Source of the DNA: 62-47 sp039808365
Lineage (GTDB): Bacteria > Pseudomonadota > Alphaproteobacteria > Rhizobiales > Xanthobacteraceae
Direction: 5' to 3'
DNA: 13,098 nucleotides
Assembly (NCBI GenBank): GCA_039808365.1
Contig: JBDHSX010000106.1
Location: 1 to 13,098, forward strand
Below are positions 6,240-13,098 of this stretch, one piece after another; the first letter of the stretch is position 1; every line of letters starts with the position of its first letter. The notes beneath the pieces are model-generated. The model was not told where the DNA came from. It saw only the letters and a list, made by a program, of their open reading frames with translations, and ran no database searches. The translations under genes were made by a program, and so were the position numbers.

Positions 6240-9200
6240 ATGCCGAAACAGCCCGCCGCCGCACCCGTCCCCGCCGCCAAAACCCCGCTGAAGGGCGACC
6301 ACGTCTTTCTGGTCGACGGCTCGTCCTACATCTTCCGCGCCTACCACGCGCTGCCGCCGCTCAACCGCAAGTCCGACGGCTTGCAGGTCAACGCCGTGCT
6401 CGGCTTCTGCAACATGCTGTGGAAGCTGCTCCGCGACATGCCGGCCGACGACCGGCCGACCCATCTCGCCATCGTCTTCGACAAGTCGGAAGTGACCTTC
6501 CGCAACAAGCTCTATCCCGACTACAAGGCGCATCGGCCGCCCGCGCCCGACGACCTGATTCCGCAATTCGCCCTGATCCGCGCCGCGGTTCACGCCTTCG
6601 ACCTGCCCTGCCTCGAACAGATCGGCTTCGAGGCCGACGACCTGATCGCCACTTATGTGCGGCAGGCGGCCGAGCGCGGCGCGACCGCCACCATCGTGTC
6701 GTCCGACAAGGACCTGATGCAGCTCGTCACCGACCGCGTCACCCTGTACGACACCATGAAGGATCGCCGTCTCGGCATTCCGGAGGTGATCGAGAAATTC
6801 GGCGTGCCGCCGGACAAGGTGGTGGAGGTGCAGGCGCTGGCCGGCGACAGCGTCGACAACGTGCCCGGCGTGCCCGGCATCGGGGTCAAGACCGCGGCGC
6901 AACTCATCAACGACTATGGCGACCTCGACACGCTGCTCAAGCGCGCCGGCGAGATCAAGCAGCCGAAGCGGCGCGAGGCGCTGCTCGCCAACGCCGAGCA
7001 GGCGCGGATCTCGCGGCAACTGGTGGTGCTCGACGACAAGGTCGCCCTCGACGTGCCGCTCGACGACCTCGCCGTGCATGAGCCCGACGCGCGCAAGCTG
7101 CTTTCGTTCCTCAAGGCGATGGAATTCTCGACGCTGACGCGCCGCGTCGCCGAGTATGCGCAGATCGATCCAGCCGACGTCGAGGCCGATCCCGCCCTGA
7201 AAAGCCCGTTCGCGCGCGGCGCGCCGCAGGATTCGCCGCAAACGCCCGCGCTCGGCGGCGAGCCGGACGCGCGCGCCAGGGGCTCCTCGGTGCTGCCGCC
7301 ATCCGGCACCGGCGACCTGTTCGGCCCGCCGCCCACGGTGGCGAGACAAGTCGCCAACGGCACGGCCGTCACCGAGCGGCTGACGCCGCAGGCGCTCGCC
7401 GCCGCCCGCGCCGAGGAGGCGCGCAACGCCCGCTTCGATCGCGCCCGCTACCAGACCGTGCGCAACCGCGCGCAACTGGACGGCTGGATCGCGCGGGCGC
7501 GCGACAACGGCCAGATCGCGCTCGATGTCGTCACCGCGACGATCGACCCGATGCAGGCCGAATTGTGCGGCATTGCGCTGGCGCTCGGGCCGAACGACGC
7601 CTGCTACATTCCGCTCGCGCACAAACAGGCCGGCGACGACGCCGGCCTGTTCGCGGCCGGTCTCGCGCCCGACCAGATGGCGACGCGCGAGGCGCTCGAC
7701 GCGCTGCAACCGCTGCTCGAAAGTGACGGCCTGTCGAAAATCGGCTTCGACGCCAAGTTCGCGATGGTGCTGTTGGCGCAGCACGGCATCACGCTGCGCA
7801 ACATCGAGGACGCGCAACTGGTGTCCTACGCGCTCGACGCCGGGCGCGGCTCGCATGATCGCGAGGCGTTGAGCGAGCAATGGCTCGGCCACACCGCGCA
7901 AAGCTACGGCGAGATCATCGGCAGCGGCAAAGGCAAGCTGACCTTCGATCAGGTCGCGATCGACAAGGCCACCGAATACGCCGCCGAGGGCGTCGACCTC
8001 AGCCTGCGGCTGTGGCGCGTGCTCAAACCGCGTCTCATCACCGAGCGCATGACCACGCTCTACCAGACGCTGGAACGGCCGCTGGTGCCGGTGCTGGCGC
8101 GGATGGAGCGGCGCGGCATCTCGATCGACCGGCAGGAGTTGTCGCGGCTGTCCGGCGACTTCGCCCAGACCGCGGCGCGGGTCGAGGCCGAGATCCGCGA
8201 GGTCGCCGGCGAGGAGATCAATCCCGGCAGCCCGAAGCAGATCGGCGACATCCTGTTCGGCAAGATGGGCCTGCCCGGCGGCAAGAAGACCAAGACCGGC
8301 GCGTGGTCCACCACCGCCTCGATCCTCGACGAACTGGCGGAACAGGGCCACACCCTGCCGCGCCTGATCCTCGACTGGCGGCAGGTGTCGAAACTGAAAT
8401 CGACCTATACCGACAAGCTGCCGGAACACGAGCACCCGCAGACCCGCCGCGTCCACACCACCTACGCGCTGGCGGCCACCACCACCGGGCGGCTGTCGTC
8501 CAACGAGCCGAACCTGCAGAACATTCCGGTGCGCACCGAGGAGGGCCGCAAGATCCGCCGCGCCTTCGTCGCCACGAAGGGCCACAAGCTGGTGTCGGCC
8601 GACTACTCGCAGATCGAGTTGCGGCTTCTCGCCGAGATCGCCGACATTCCGGTGCTGAAGCAGGCGTTCCACGACGGCCTCGACATTCACGCCATGACCG
8701 CGTCGGAAATCTTCGGCGTGCCGGTCAAGGACATGCCCGGCGAAATCCGCCGCCGCGCCAAGGCGATCAATTTCGGCATCATCTACGGCATCTCGGCGTT
8801 CGGCCTCGCCAACCAGCTCGGCATCGCGCGCGAGGAAGCGGGCGCCTATATCCGGAAATACTTCGAGCGCTTCCCCGGCATCCGCGCCTACATGGATTCG
8901 ACGCGCGAGTTCTGCCGCGAGCACGGCTATGTCGAGACGCTGTTCGGCCGCAAGTGCCATTACCCCGACATCAAGGCGTCGAACCCGTCGATCCGCGCCT
9001 TCAACGAGCGCGCCGCCATCAACGCGCGACTCCAGGGCACCGCCGCCGACATCATCCGCCGCGCCATGGTGCGGATGGACGAGGCGCTCGCCGAGACCAA
9101 ACTATCCGCGCAGATGCTGCTTCAGGTGCATGACGAACTGATCTTCGAGGTGCCCGAGCGGGAAGTGGCGGCGACGCTGCCGGTGGTGCAACGGGTGATG

Positions 9201-9287
9201 CAGGACGCGCCGTTCCCGGCGGTGCTGCTGTCGGTGCCGCTCCACGTCGACGCCCGCGCCGCCGACAACTGGGACGAGGCGCATTGA
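6240..9287 (+). CDS. polA: DNA polymerase I
   Basis: A 1015-aa three-domain enzyme for Okazaki-fragment maturation and excision-repair gap filling. The 5' nuclease domain (about residues 20-310) has VDGSSYIFRAYHAL (Asp26), EADDLIA (from 131), SSDKDLMQLV and GDSVDNVPGVPGIGVKTA (from 202). A long Pro/Ala-rich linker (about 325-405) follows. The polymerase domain has motif A SADYSQIELR (Asp788), motif B RRRAKAINFGIIYG and motif C QVHDELIFEV (Asp965), all intact. The middle 3'-5' exonuclease domain keeps its fold-like sequence but not its catalytic carboxylates. The position of E. coli Glu357 is Val431, Asp424 is Ala508 and Asp501 is Gly584; only Asp429 remains, so proofreading is predicted to be absent. 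No Shine-Dalgarno precedes the ATG. The gene follows the acyltransferase gene and is convergent with the heparinase-family gene. Confidence 0.97.
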   Translation: MPKQPAAAPVPAAKTPLKGDHVFLVDGSSYIFRAYHALPPLNRKSDGLQVNAVLGFCNMLWKLLRDMPADDRPTHLAIVFDKSEVTFRNKLYPDYKAHRPPAPDDLIPQFALIRAAVHAFDLPCLEQIGFEADDLIATYVRQAAERGATATIVSSDKDLMQLVTDRVTLYDTMKDRRLGIPEVIEKFGVPPDKVVEVQALAGDSVDNVPGVPGIGVKTAAQLINDYGDLDTLLKRAGEIKQPKRREALLANAEQARISRQLVVLDDKVALDVPLDDLAVHEPDARKLLSFLKAMEFSTLTRRVAEYAQIDPADVEADPALKSPFARGAPQDSPQTPALGGEPDARARGSSVLPPSGTGDLFGPPPTVARQVANGTAVTERLTPQALAAARAEEARNARFDRARYQTVRNRAQLDGWIARARDNGQIALDVVTATIDPMQAELCGIALALGPNDACYIPLAHKQAGDDAGLFAAGLAPDQMATREALDALQPLLESDGLSKIGFDAKFAMVLLAQHGITLRNIEDAQLVSYALDAGRGSHDREALSEQWLGHTAQSYGEIIGSGKGKLTFDQVAIDKATEYAAEGVDLSLRLWRVLKPRLITERMTTLYQTLERPLVPVLARMERRGISIDRQELSRLSGDFAQTAARVEAEIREVAGEEINPGSPKQIGDILFGKMGLPGGKKTKTGAWSTTASILDELAEQGHTLPRLILDWRQVSKLKSTYTDKLPEHEHPQTRRVHTTYALAATTTGRLSSNEPNLQNIPVRTEEGRKIRRAFVATKGHKLVSADYSQIELRLLAEIADIPVLKQAFHDGLDIHAMTASEIFGVPVKDMPGEIRRRAKAINFGIIYGISAFGLANQLGIAREEAGAYIRKYFERFPGIRAYMDSTREFCREHGYVETLFGRKCHYPDIKASNPSIRAFNERAAINARLQGTAADIIRRAMVRMDEALAETKLSAQMLLQVHDELIFEVPEREVAATLPVVQRVMQDAPFPAVLLSVPLHVDARAADNWDEAH
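7624..7651 (+). repeat. Perfect 12-bp inverted repeat inside polA
   Basis: AACAGGCCGGCG (7624-7635) and CGCCGGCCTGTT (7640-7651) are exact reverse complements separated by the tetraloop ACGA. The hairpin lies in the degenerate exonuclease domain and encodes around KQAGDDAGLF. No T-run follows, so it does not look like an intrinsic terminator. Confidence 0.75.
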
Positions 9288-9326
9288 GGCGCTTCGTTTT
9301 GCGGGTGGATTTCCAACACGAAAATC

Positions 9327-9352
9327 GTCGTCCCCGCGCAGGCGAGGACGAC
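9327..9352 (-). terminator. Repeat-type hairpin between convergent polA and heparinase genes, probable terminator
   Basis: GTCGTCC (9327-9333) pairs with GGACGAC (9346-9352), then after one mismatch CGC (9335-9337) pairs with GCG (9342-9344) around a GCAG loop. It resembles a GTCGTCCC...GGGACGAC-type repeat I recall as common in intergenic regions of Bradyrhizobium-like genomes. Read on the minus strand the hairpin is followed by GATTTTCG, a short T-run, so it fits an intrinsic terminator for the heparinase gene, whose stop lies 43 bp away. It lies 39 bp past the polA stop but lacks a T-run on that strand. The rest of the gap 9288-9395 shows nothing else. Confidence 0.55.
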
Positions 9353-9395
9353 ACCGAGAAAGCGATCGCGCCTCAGGGTGATGCGCTTGCACACA

Positions 9396-11147
9396 TTACA
9401 GCGGCAATTGCGGCGCGCGGTCGGCGGTGCGGCGCGCGTGGGTGGCGGACACCGACGCCGAGGAACGAATAAAGCTCCAGCGCAGATGACCCACCTGCCG
9501 CGCGTCCTGCCGGATCACGATCTGCATGGTGCGGCGCGCGCCGTCGCTGCCGGCGAGAAACACGCTGTCCTCAAGGTCGACCTTGTCGTCGGGCGCTTCA
9601 AAGGTCCACACCTCGCGGTTCGGCAGCACCAGCATCACGCCGTGGGCGTCGCTGAGACGATTGGCCTTGACGGCCGGATGCAGATGGAAGCGCACCGCGT
9701 AATCGGCGTCGTGCCCGCGCAGGCGCGCGCCGCGCGGCGGCGCCAGCGTATCCTCGCCGTCGAGTCGCGCGCCGTCGCTCGCCAGCACCAGCACGCGGCT
9801 ATGGATGGCGCCGAAGCGTTCCAGATAACCGTCATGCGAACAGCTCAGCAGCGTGCCGCCATCGACGAAATCGCGCGCGGTCGACACGTTGACGGGGCCG
9901 CTGACGATCGGCGCGCCGCGCAACAGGCGCTTCACCGACGAGCGCTCGACGAACTGGCACGACGACGCATCGTGATAGCTGACGGTGGAGTGCGCCGGCG
10001 TGCCGCGCGCGAAGACACGCCAGGTTTCGCGGCCGTTAACCGGCATGCCGCAATTGACCACGATGCGATTTTGCCCCGACGACAATTCGAACGCGAGGCA
10101 GCCGGCATGCGCCTCGTGACTGACGGCGGCCGGCGGCGGCGCGCCGCTGTCGATGATGACCATGGTCGCGCCGGCGTCGATCCGCTGATAGCCGCTATGC
10201 GGCATGGCGGCCATCGGTGCGCCATGGACGTCGTCATAGGCGAGCAGCGTCGCCAACAGATCGGACGGCGTGCCGCTCATGCCGTTGAACAGCGCGAAAT
10301 TGCCGTCGCCGTGGCGGAAGAAACGCAGCATCGGCATCATCCGGTCGATGGCGTTCAGGAGCGCCGGCGGCGGCGGGATGTTGCGCGCGGCGAAGGTCTG
10401 GCGCAGCGGCAGGAGATCGGCCAGCAACTCGATCAGGGCGTTGGGATTGCGCGAGATATGTCCGCCGTCCGGCAGGATCTGACGCTGCAATTCATCGGAG
10501 AGCTTGCGGCTCGCGGCCTTGATCTGGGTCGCCTGGTTGGCCAGGCACAGCGCGGCGTAGCACGAGGCGATCACCACCTGGAGCCGCGCCACCCCGTCGG
10601 GCACGTCGAGCGCGGCCGAGCGGAGATGGCGGATGTCGCGCGCGAGGCTGCGCAGATAGCGGCGATAGAACTTGCCGTCGGTCTCGGTCAGCACCAGAGG
10701 CGCCTGCGACAACAGCGAGATCACGCGGCGGGACAAGACGTCGGCGCGCCGGGCCAGCGGCCGGCGGCGCGGCGGATTGGAAATCCAGTCCTCCACCAGC
10801 GAGCGGGCATTGGCGCGGGTGATCGCGGTGTCGGCGGCGCGCAGGTGGCGCAGCCAGCCGAAGCCGAGCAGCGCCGCGTCCCAGTCCTCGGACGGCGGTT
10901 CGAGATCGAAGATCGACCGGCTGTGGCAGGTGACGATCTTGCCCGCGAACACGAAACGTCCGGCATAGATCTCGGCGGCGCGGGTCGCATCCGCCGTCCG
11001 CAGATCGTGCGGCGCGATGATCAGGCGGTCGGCGCGGCCGGGCCACAACCGCCCCGGCGTCACCCGACCGCCGACGCGCGACACCGCCGACCGCATGAAG
11101 CGGCCGAGAATCAATGTCGATAGGCGTCTGCGTTCTGCGATCGACAC
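9396..11147 (-). CDS. Heparinase II/III family protein
   Basis: A 583-aa protein with the two-part layout of heparinase II/III-like polysaccharide lyases: a mostly helical N-terminal domain (about 50-310) and a beta-rich C-terminal domain (about 320-560). Visible family features include the lead segment around LVEDWISNPP (118-126), DGGHISRNP (227-235), HAGCLAFELSSGQNRIVVNCG (347-367) and RGTPAHSTVSYHD (381-393). The last corresponds to the AHNTV-type segment of the family. The start is GTG at 11147, preceded by AGGA about 9 nt upstream; an in-frame ATG at 11096 is the alternative. No signal peptide is apparent, which is odd for a polysaccharide lyase, so its substrate and even its lyase activity are uncertain. 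Its position next to rsmB is one I recall from related genomes, but I cannot verify that here. Confidence 0.85.
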   Translation of the reverse strand: MSIAERRRLSTLILGRFMRSAVSRVGGRVTPGRLWPGRADRLIIAPHDLRTADATRAAEIYAGRFVFAGKIVTCHSRSIFDLEPPSEDWDAALLGFGWLRHLRAADTAITRANARSLVEDWISNPPRRRPLARRADVLSRRVISLLSQAPLVLTETDGKFYRRYLRSLARDIRHLRSAALDVPDGVARLQVVIASCYAALCLANQATQIKAASRKLSDELQRQILPDGGHISRNPNALIELLADLLPLRQTFAARNIPPPPALLNAIDRMMPMLRFFRHGDGNFALFNGMSGTPSDLLATLLAYDDVHGAPMAAMPHSGYQRIDAGATMVIIDSGAPPPAAVSHEAHAGCLAFELSSGQNRIVVNCGMPVNGRETWRVFARGTPAHSTVSYHDASSCQFVERSSVKRLLRGAPIVSGPVNVSTARDFVDGGTLLSCSHDGYLERFGAIHSRVLVLASDGARLDGEDTLAPPRGARLRGHDADYAVRFHLHPAVKANRLSDAHGVMLVLPNREVWTFEAPDDKVDLEDSVFLAGSDGARRTMQIVIRQDARQVGHLRWSFIRSSASVSATHARRTADRAPQLPL

Positions 11148-11162
11148 GCGGCGTTATCCTGA

Positions 11163-11179
11163 ATCAAATCTGACTTGAT
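11163..11179. promoter_or_regulatory. Small inverted repeat upstream of the heparinase gene
   Basis: ATCAA (11163-11167) and TTGAT (11175-11179) are inverted around 7 bp, 16-32 bp before the GTG start. This is a possible operator or a chance match. It lies in the 161-bp gap 11148-11308 between rsmB and the heparinase gene, where I see no other gene and no convincing promoter. Confidence 0.2.
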
Positions 11180-11308
11180 GGAATTTAGCGGCGAATCCTT
11201 CTTAATCCGGAAACGCGGCCAACACACGCGACCAAGGGCAGCCCGACCGGCCCAGGCGATGCGCGGCGGCTACGCCCGACCCGCGAGACTACAAAAAATG
11301 CAACGATA

Positions 11309-12652
11309 TCAGTTTTTTACCAGCCGCGCGGCGTAGAAGCCATCGAGCCCGCCGAGGGTCGGGTCGGCATGCGGCAGATGCGACGGCAGGGTCCGCACGT
11401 CGCCGTCCGGAGTCACCAGTTCGGCGAGCCCGGCGAGTTCCGCCGCCTCGACCGGCTGCCGCCGCACACCTGATTCGGCGGCCAGGAGGCTTGCAACCAC
11501 ATGTTCGCCCTCCTCGGGCTCCAGCGAGCAGGTGCAATAGACCAGCGTCCCGCCGGGCTGAAGCAGCGCCAGCCCGCGCCGGATCAGCCGCGCCTGCTGC
11601 GCCGCCAGCGCGGCGATGTCGGATTCCTGCTTCAGCCAGGCGACGTCAGGATGGCGGCGCACGGTGCCGGTCGAGGTGCAGGGCGCGTCGATGAGAACCG
11701 CGTCGAAGCGCTCGCCGGTTTCCCATTCACAGGCGTCGGCGACGACGGTTTCGGCCTCGAATGACAGCCGGGCGAGGTTGCCGCGCAGCCGCGCCACCCG
11801 CGCCGGCGAGCGGTCCAGCGCCGTCACCCGCGCGCCGGCCTGCACCAGTTGCGCGGTCTTGCCGCCCGGCGCGGCGCACAGATCGACCACGGCGCGGCCG
11901 GCGAGGTCGCCGAACAGCCGCGCCGGCAAAGCCGCGGCGGCGTCCTGCACCCACCATTGTCCCTCGTCGAAGCCGGCGAGCATCGTCACCGACCCGTGCA
12001 GTGGCGTGCGCACGGTGCCGGTCGGCAGCACCTCGCCATGAAGCCGATTGGCCCAATAGGCGGGATCGGATTTCACCGTCAGATCGAGCGGCGGCTCGTG
12101 GCCGATCGCCATCGCGATATCCCTGGCCGCTGCCTCGCCGTAATGGGCACGCCAGCGCGCCATGAGCCACGGCGGCACGTCGAGCGGCTGATCCTTGACC
12201 TCGTCGAGCAGCCCCTGTCCCTCGCGCGCGCAACGGCGCAACACGGCGTTGACCAGACCGGCATATTTGGCGGCGCGACGATCCGCCTGCACCAGCCGCA
12301 CCGAGAGATCGACCGCGGCGTGATCCGGCACGTCCATCCACAGAAGTTGCGCCGCGCCGATCAGCAGCGCGCTCTGCGCGCGCGGCGCGTCGGTGGGCAG
12401 GCCACGATCCAACAGCCGCGACAGCACGTGGTTGAGCGTGCCGAGCCGTCGCAACACCGTCGCGATCAGCCGGCGCATCAAGGCGCGGTCGCGATCGGCC
12501 AGCGCCTTGAGGCCGGGATGCGCCACCGGACCGTCAAGCTGCTCGTCGAGCGTCCGGCGCTTGTGCAGGACACCGTCGAGAATATCGGCGGCGATCCGGC
12601 GCGCGGTCAGCCCGGGCACCTCGGCGGGTGGTGCGTATCTCGAAAGCGGCAT
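11309..12652 (-). CDS. rsmB: 16S rRNA m5C967 methyltransferase RsmB
   Basis: A 447-aa SAM-dependent RNA cytosine-5 methyltransferase (Fmu/Sun family) expected to methylate C967 of 16S rRNA. An N-terminal NusB-like RNA-binding domain covers about residues 15-145, with LADRDRALMRRLIATVLRR and NAVLRRCA. The Rossmann-type catalytic domain follows. It has the SAM motif DLCAAPGGKTAQLV (257-270), an acidic residue ending ALD (280), and the two catalytic cysteines in IDAPCTSTGTVRRHPDVAW (Cys325) and VYCTCSLEPEEGE (Cys375). The protein ends GGLDGFYAARLVKN, typical of the family. The frame is open to 13087, but similarity begins at MPLSRYAPPAEVPGLTARR, so ATG 12652 is chosen; no strong ribosome-binding site is visible. 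It lies upstream of the heparinase gene on the same strand and is divergent from the DUF1674 gene. Confidence 0.95.
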   Translation of the reverse strand: MPLSRYAPPAEVPGLTARRIAADILDGVLHKRRTLDEQLDGPVAHPGLKALADRDRALMRRLIATVLRRLGTLNHVLSRLLDRGLPTDAPRAQSALLIGAAQLLWMDVPDHAAVDLSVRLVQADRRAAKYAGLVNAVLRRCAREGQGLLDEVKDQPLDVPPWLMARWRAHYGEAAARDIAMAIGHEPPLDLTVKSDPAYWANRLHGEVLPTGTVRTPLHGSVTMLAGFDEGQWWVQDAAAALPARLFGDLAGRAVVDLCAAPGGKTAQLVQAGARVTALDRSPARVARLRGNLARLSFEAETVVADACEWETGERFDAVLIDAPCTSTGTVRRHPDVAWLKQESDIAALAAQQARLIRRGLALLQPGGTLVYCTCSLEPEEGEHVVASLLAAESGVRRQPVEAAELAGLAELVTPDGDVRTLPSHLPHADPTLGGLDGFYAARLVKN

Positions 12653-12700
12653 GGGCGGACGGATCGCTGTGGACGGTGGGACAAGAATCGGTCGGCGCGG

Positions 12701-12714
12701 CGCGCGGCCGCGCG
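12701..12714. repeat. Perfect 14-bp GC palindrome in the rsmB/DUF1674 divergent region
   Basis: CGCGCGGCCGCGCG is its own reverse complement and sits about 50 bp upstream of the rsmB start. In DNA this GC-rich it may be chance. Confidence 0.5.
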
Positions 12715-12760
12715 ATGCGATTTGGTGGCACGCGAATATGCCAATTGTAAGAATCCCGAC

Positions 12761-12766
12761 TATATA
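12761..12766 (+). promoter_or_regulatory. Candidate -10 box of the DUF1674 gene
   Basis: TATATA in an otherwise GC-rich region, with a weak -35 candidate ATGCCA (12738-12743) at 17 bp. Transcription would begin near 12773, inside the left arm of the inverted repeat at 12769-12799. Confidence 0.4.
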
Positions 12767-12768
12767 CG

Positions 12769-12799
12769 ACCCATGGTCGCGGTTGCCGCGCCCATGGGT
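12769..12799. promoter_or_regulatory. Near-perfect 14-bp inverted repeat, operator or 5' leader hairpin
   Basis: ACCCATGGTCGCGG (12769-12782) and CCGCGCCCATGGGT (12786-12799) pair with a single mismatch around a TTG loop. The arms also contain CCCATGG as a direct repeat starting at 12770 and 12791, exactly 21 bp apart. It lies between the TATATA box and the ribosome-binding site of the DUF1674 gene. Confidence 0.7.
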
Positions 12800-12832
12800 T
12801 CGGCCACCGAGACCGCAAGGAATAGTCGCGTC

Positions 12833-13036
12833 ATGCCACAGACACCGGCCCCCGCCACCGACACCCCCCGCAAGCCGCTGTCCGACGCCGCGAAACGCGC
12901 GCTGGCGGAAGCGGAAGCCCGCCGCGCCGCCGCCGCGAACGCCGTGCCTGCCGCGCCGGAGATCAACGGCCCCAAGGGGCCGGAGCCGACCCGCTTCGGC
13001 GATTGGGAGGTCAAGGGCATCGCGTCGGATTTTTAA
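12833..13036 (+). CDS. DUF1674 / SDHAF4-type succinate dehydrogenase assembly factor
   Basis: A 67-aa protein whose C-terminus GPEPTRFGDWEVKGIASDF matches the DUF1674 signature (GPEPTRYGDWE-type, ending in DF). The eukaryotic member SDHAF4 (yeast Sdh8) binds flavinylated SdhA and aids assembly of succinate dehydrogenase; the same role here is inferred. The N-terminal half is a charged Ala-rich helix (KRALAEAEARRAAAANA), and there is no signal peptide or membrane segment. The start at 12833 is chosen because AAGGA (12817-12821) precedes it, with a slightly long 11-nt spacing, and because it gives the usual family length. In-frame ATGs at 12773 and 12794 would give 87 or 80 aa, but the first two would start inside the inverted repeat. 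Divergent from rsmB. Confidence 0.85.
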   Translation: MPQTPAPATDTPRKPLSDAAKRALAEAEARRAAAANAVPAAPEINGPKGPEPTRFGDWEVKGIASDF

Positions 13037-13052
13037 GATTTCGCGGCCAATC

Positions 13053-13098
13053 ATGCCGACACCGGCGGCCGCCGACAGGCCGCTCAACCTCTGGTTGT
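13053..13098 (+). CDS. Possible start of the next gene, cut by the window edge
   Basis: An ATG at 13053, 16 bp after the DUF1674 stop, opens a frame reading MPTPAAADRPLNLWL to the edge. There is no clear ribosome-binding site, and 15 codons are too few to identify a family or to be sure it is coding. Confidence 0.3.
   Translation, partial: MPTPAAADRPLNLWL

Noticed and set aside
5153..7081. 642-aa plus-strand frame spanning the acyltransferase and polA genes
   Set aside because: It reads a different frame of two recognisable genes and gives a Pro/Arg-rich translation, so it is not a fusion protein.
6207..8960. 917-aa open frame on the minus strand opposite polA
   Set aside because: It is fully antisense to polA, whose motifs are unmistakable. 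The encoded protein is rich in Arg, His, Gly and Val with no recognisable domain, as expected for complementary frames in DNA of this GC content.
9378..11123. 581-aa plus-strand open frame opposite the heparinase gene
   Set aside because: It is an antisense shadow, with low-complexity Arg/Ala/His composition and no motif.
11292..11318. A6...T6 inverted tracts at the rsmB 3' end as a terminator
   Set aside because: The stem would be only six A-U pairs with a mismatch inside, and part of it is the last codons of rsmB. That is too weak to call a terminator, though it is an AT-rich island in GC-rich DNA.

Overview
The window looks like chromosomal DNA from a high-GC alphaproteobacterium of the order Hyphomicrobiales, most likely the Bradyrhizobium / Rhodopseudomonas / Nitrobacter / Afipia group. 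This rests on protein similarity recalled from memory (no search was run), on the gene set (a retropepsin-like protease, hrpB, polA, a heparinase-family protein, rsmB and a DUF1674/SDHAF4 protein), and on an intergenic palindrome of a type common in that order. I see no phage, insertion sequence, plasmid gene, CRISPR array, tRNA or rRNA. This is ordinary core genome with some interesting small-scale structure.

Layout: positions 1-4940 hold three minus-strand genes, read right to left as hrpB (ATP-dependent helicase), a small membrane-anchored aspartyl protease and a phosphomannomutase/phosphoglucomutase that runs off the left edge just before its stop. A palindromic repeat lies between the last two. 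Positions 4941-5078 are a divergent promoter region. To its right, on the plus strand, come an acyltransferase-3 membrane protein and polA. polA is convergent with a minus-strand heparinase II/III-family gene, and a repeat-type hairpin lies between them. Upstream of the heparinase gene is rsmB (16S rRNA m5C967 methyltransferase), also on the minus strand. A divergent region with a strong 14-bp inverted repeat then separates rsmB from a plus-strand DUF1674/SDHAF4-type gene. A possible new ORF begins at the right edge.

The genes are mainly housekeeping (DNA repair and replication, RNA helicase, rRNA modification, sugar-phosphate metabolism, succinate dehydrogenase assembly) and do not form one pathway. 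I found no convincing undescribed multi-gene system. The points most worth a second look are: (1) a repeat made of two hairpins, bounded by a 9-bp inverted repeat, lying in frame inside hrpB; (2) a PolA proofreading domain that has lost three of its four metal-binding carboxylates while its polymerase and 5' nuclease motifs are intact; (3) a near-perfect 14-bp inverted repeat right after a -10-like box ahead of the DUF1674 gene; (4) a perfect 12-bp hairpin inside polA; and (5) a possible leaderless polA transcript.
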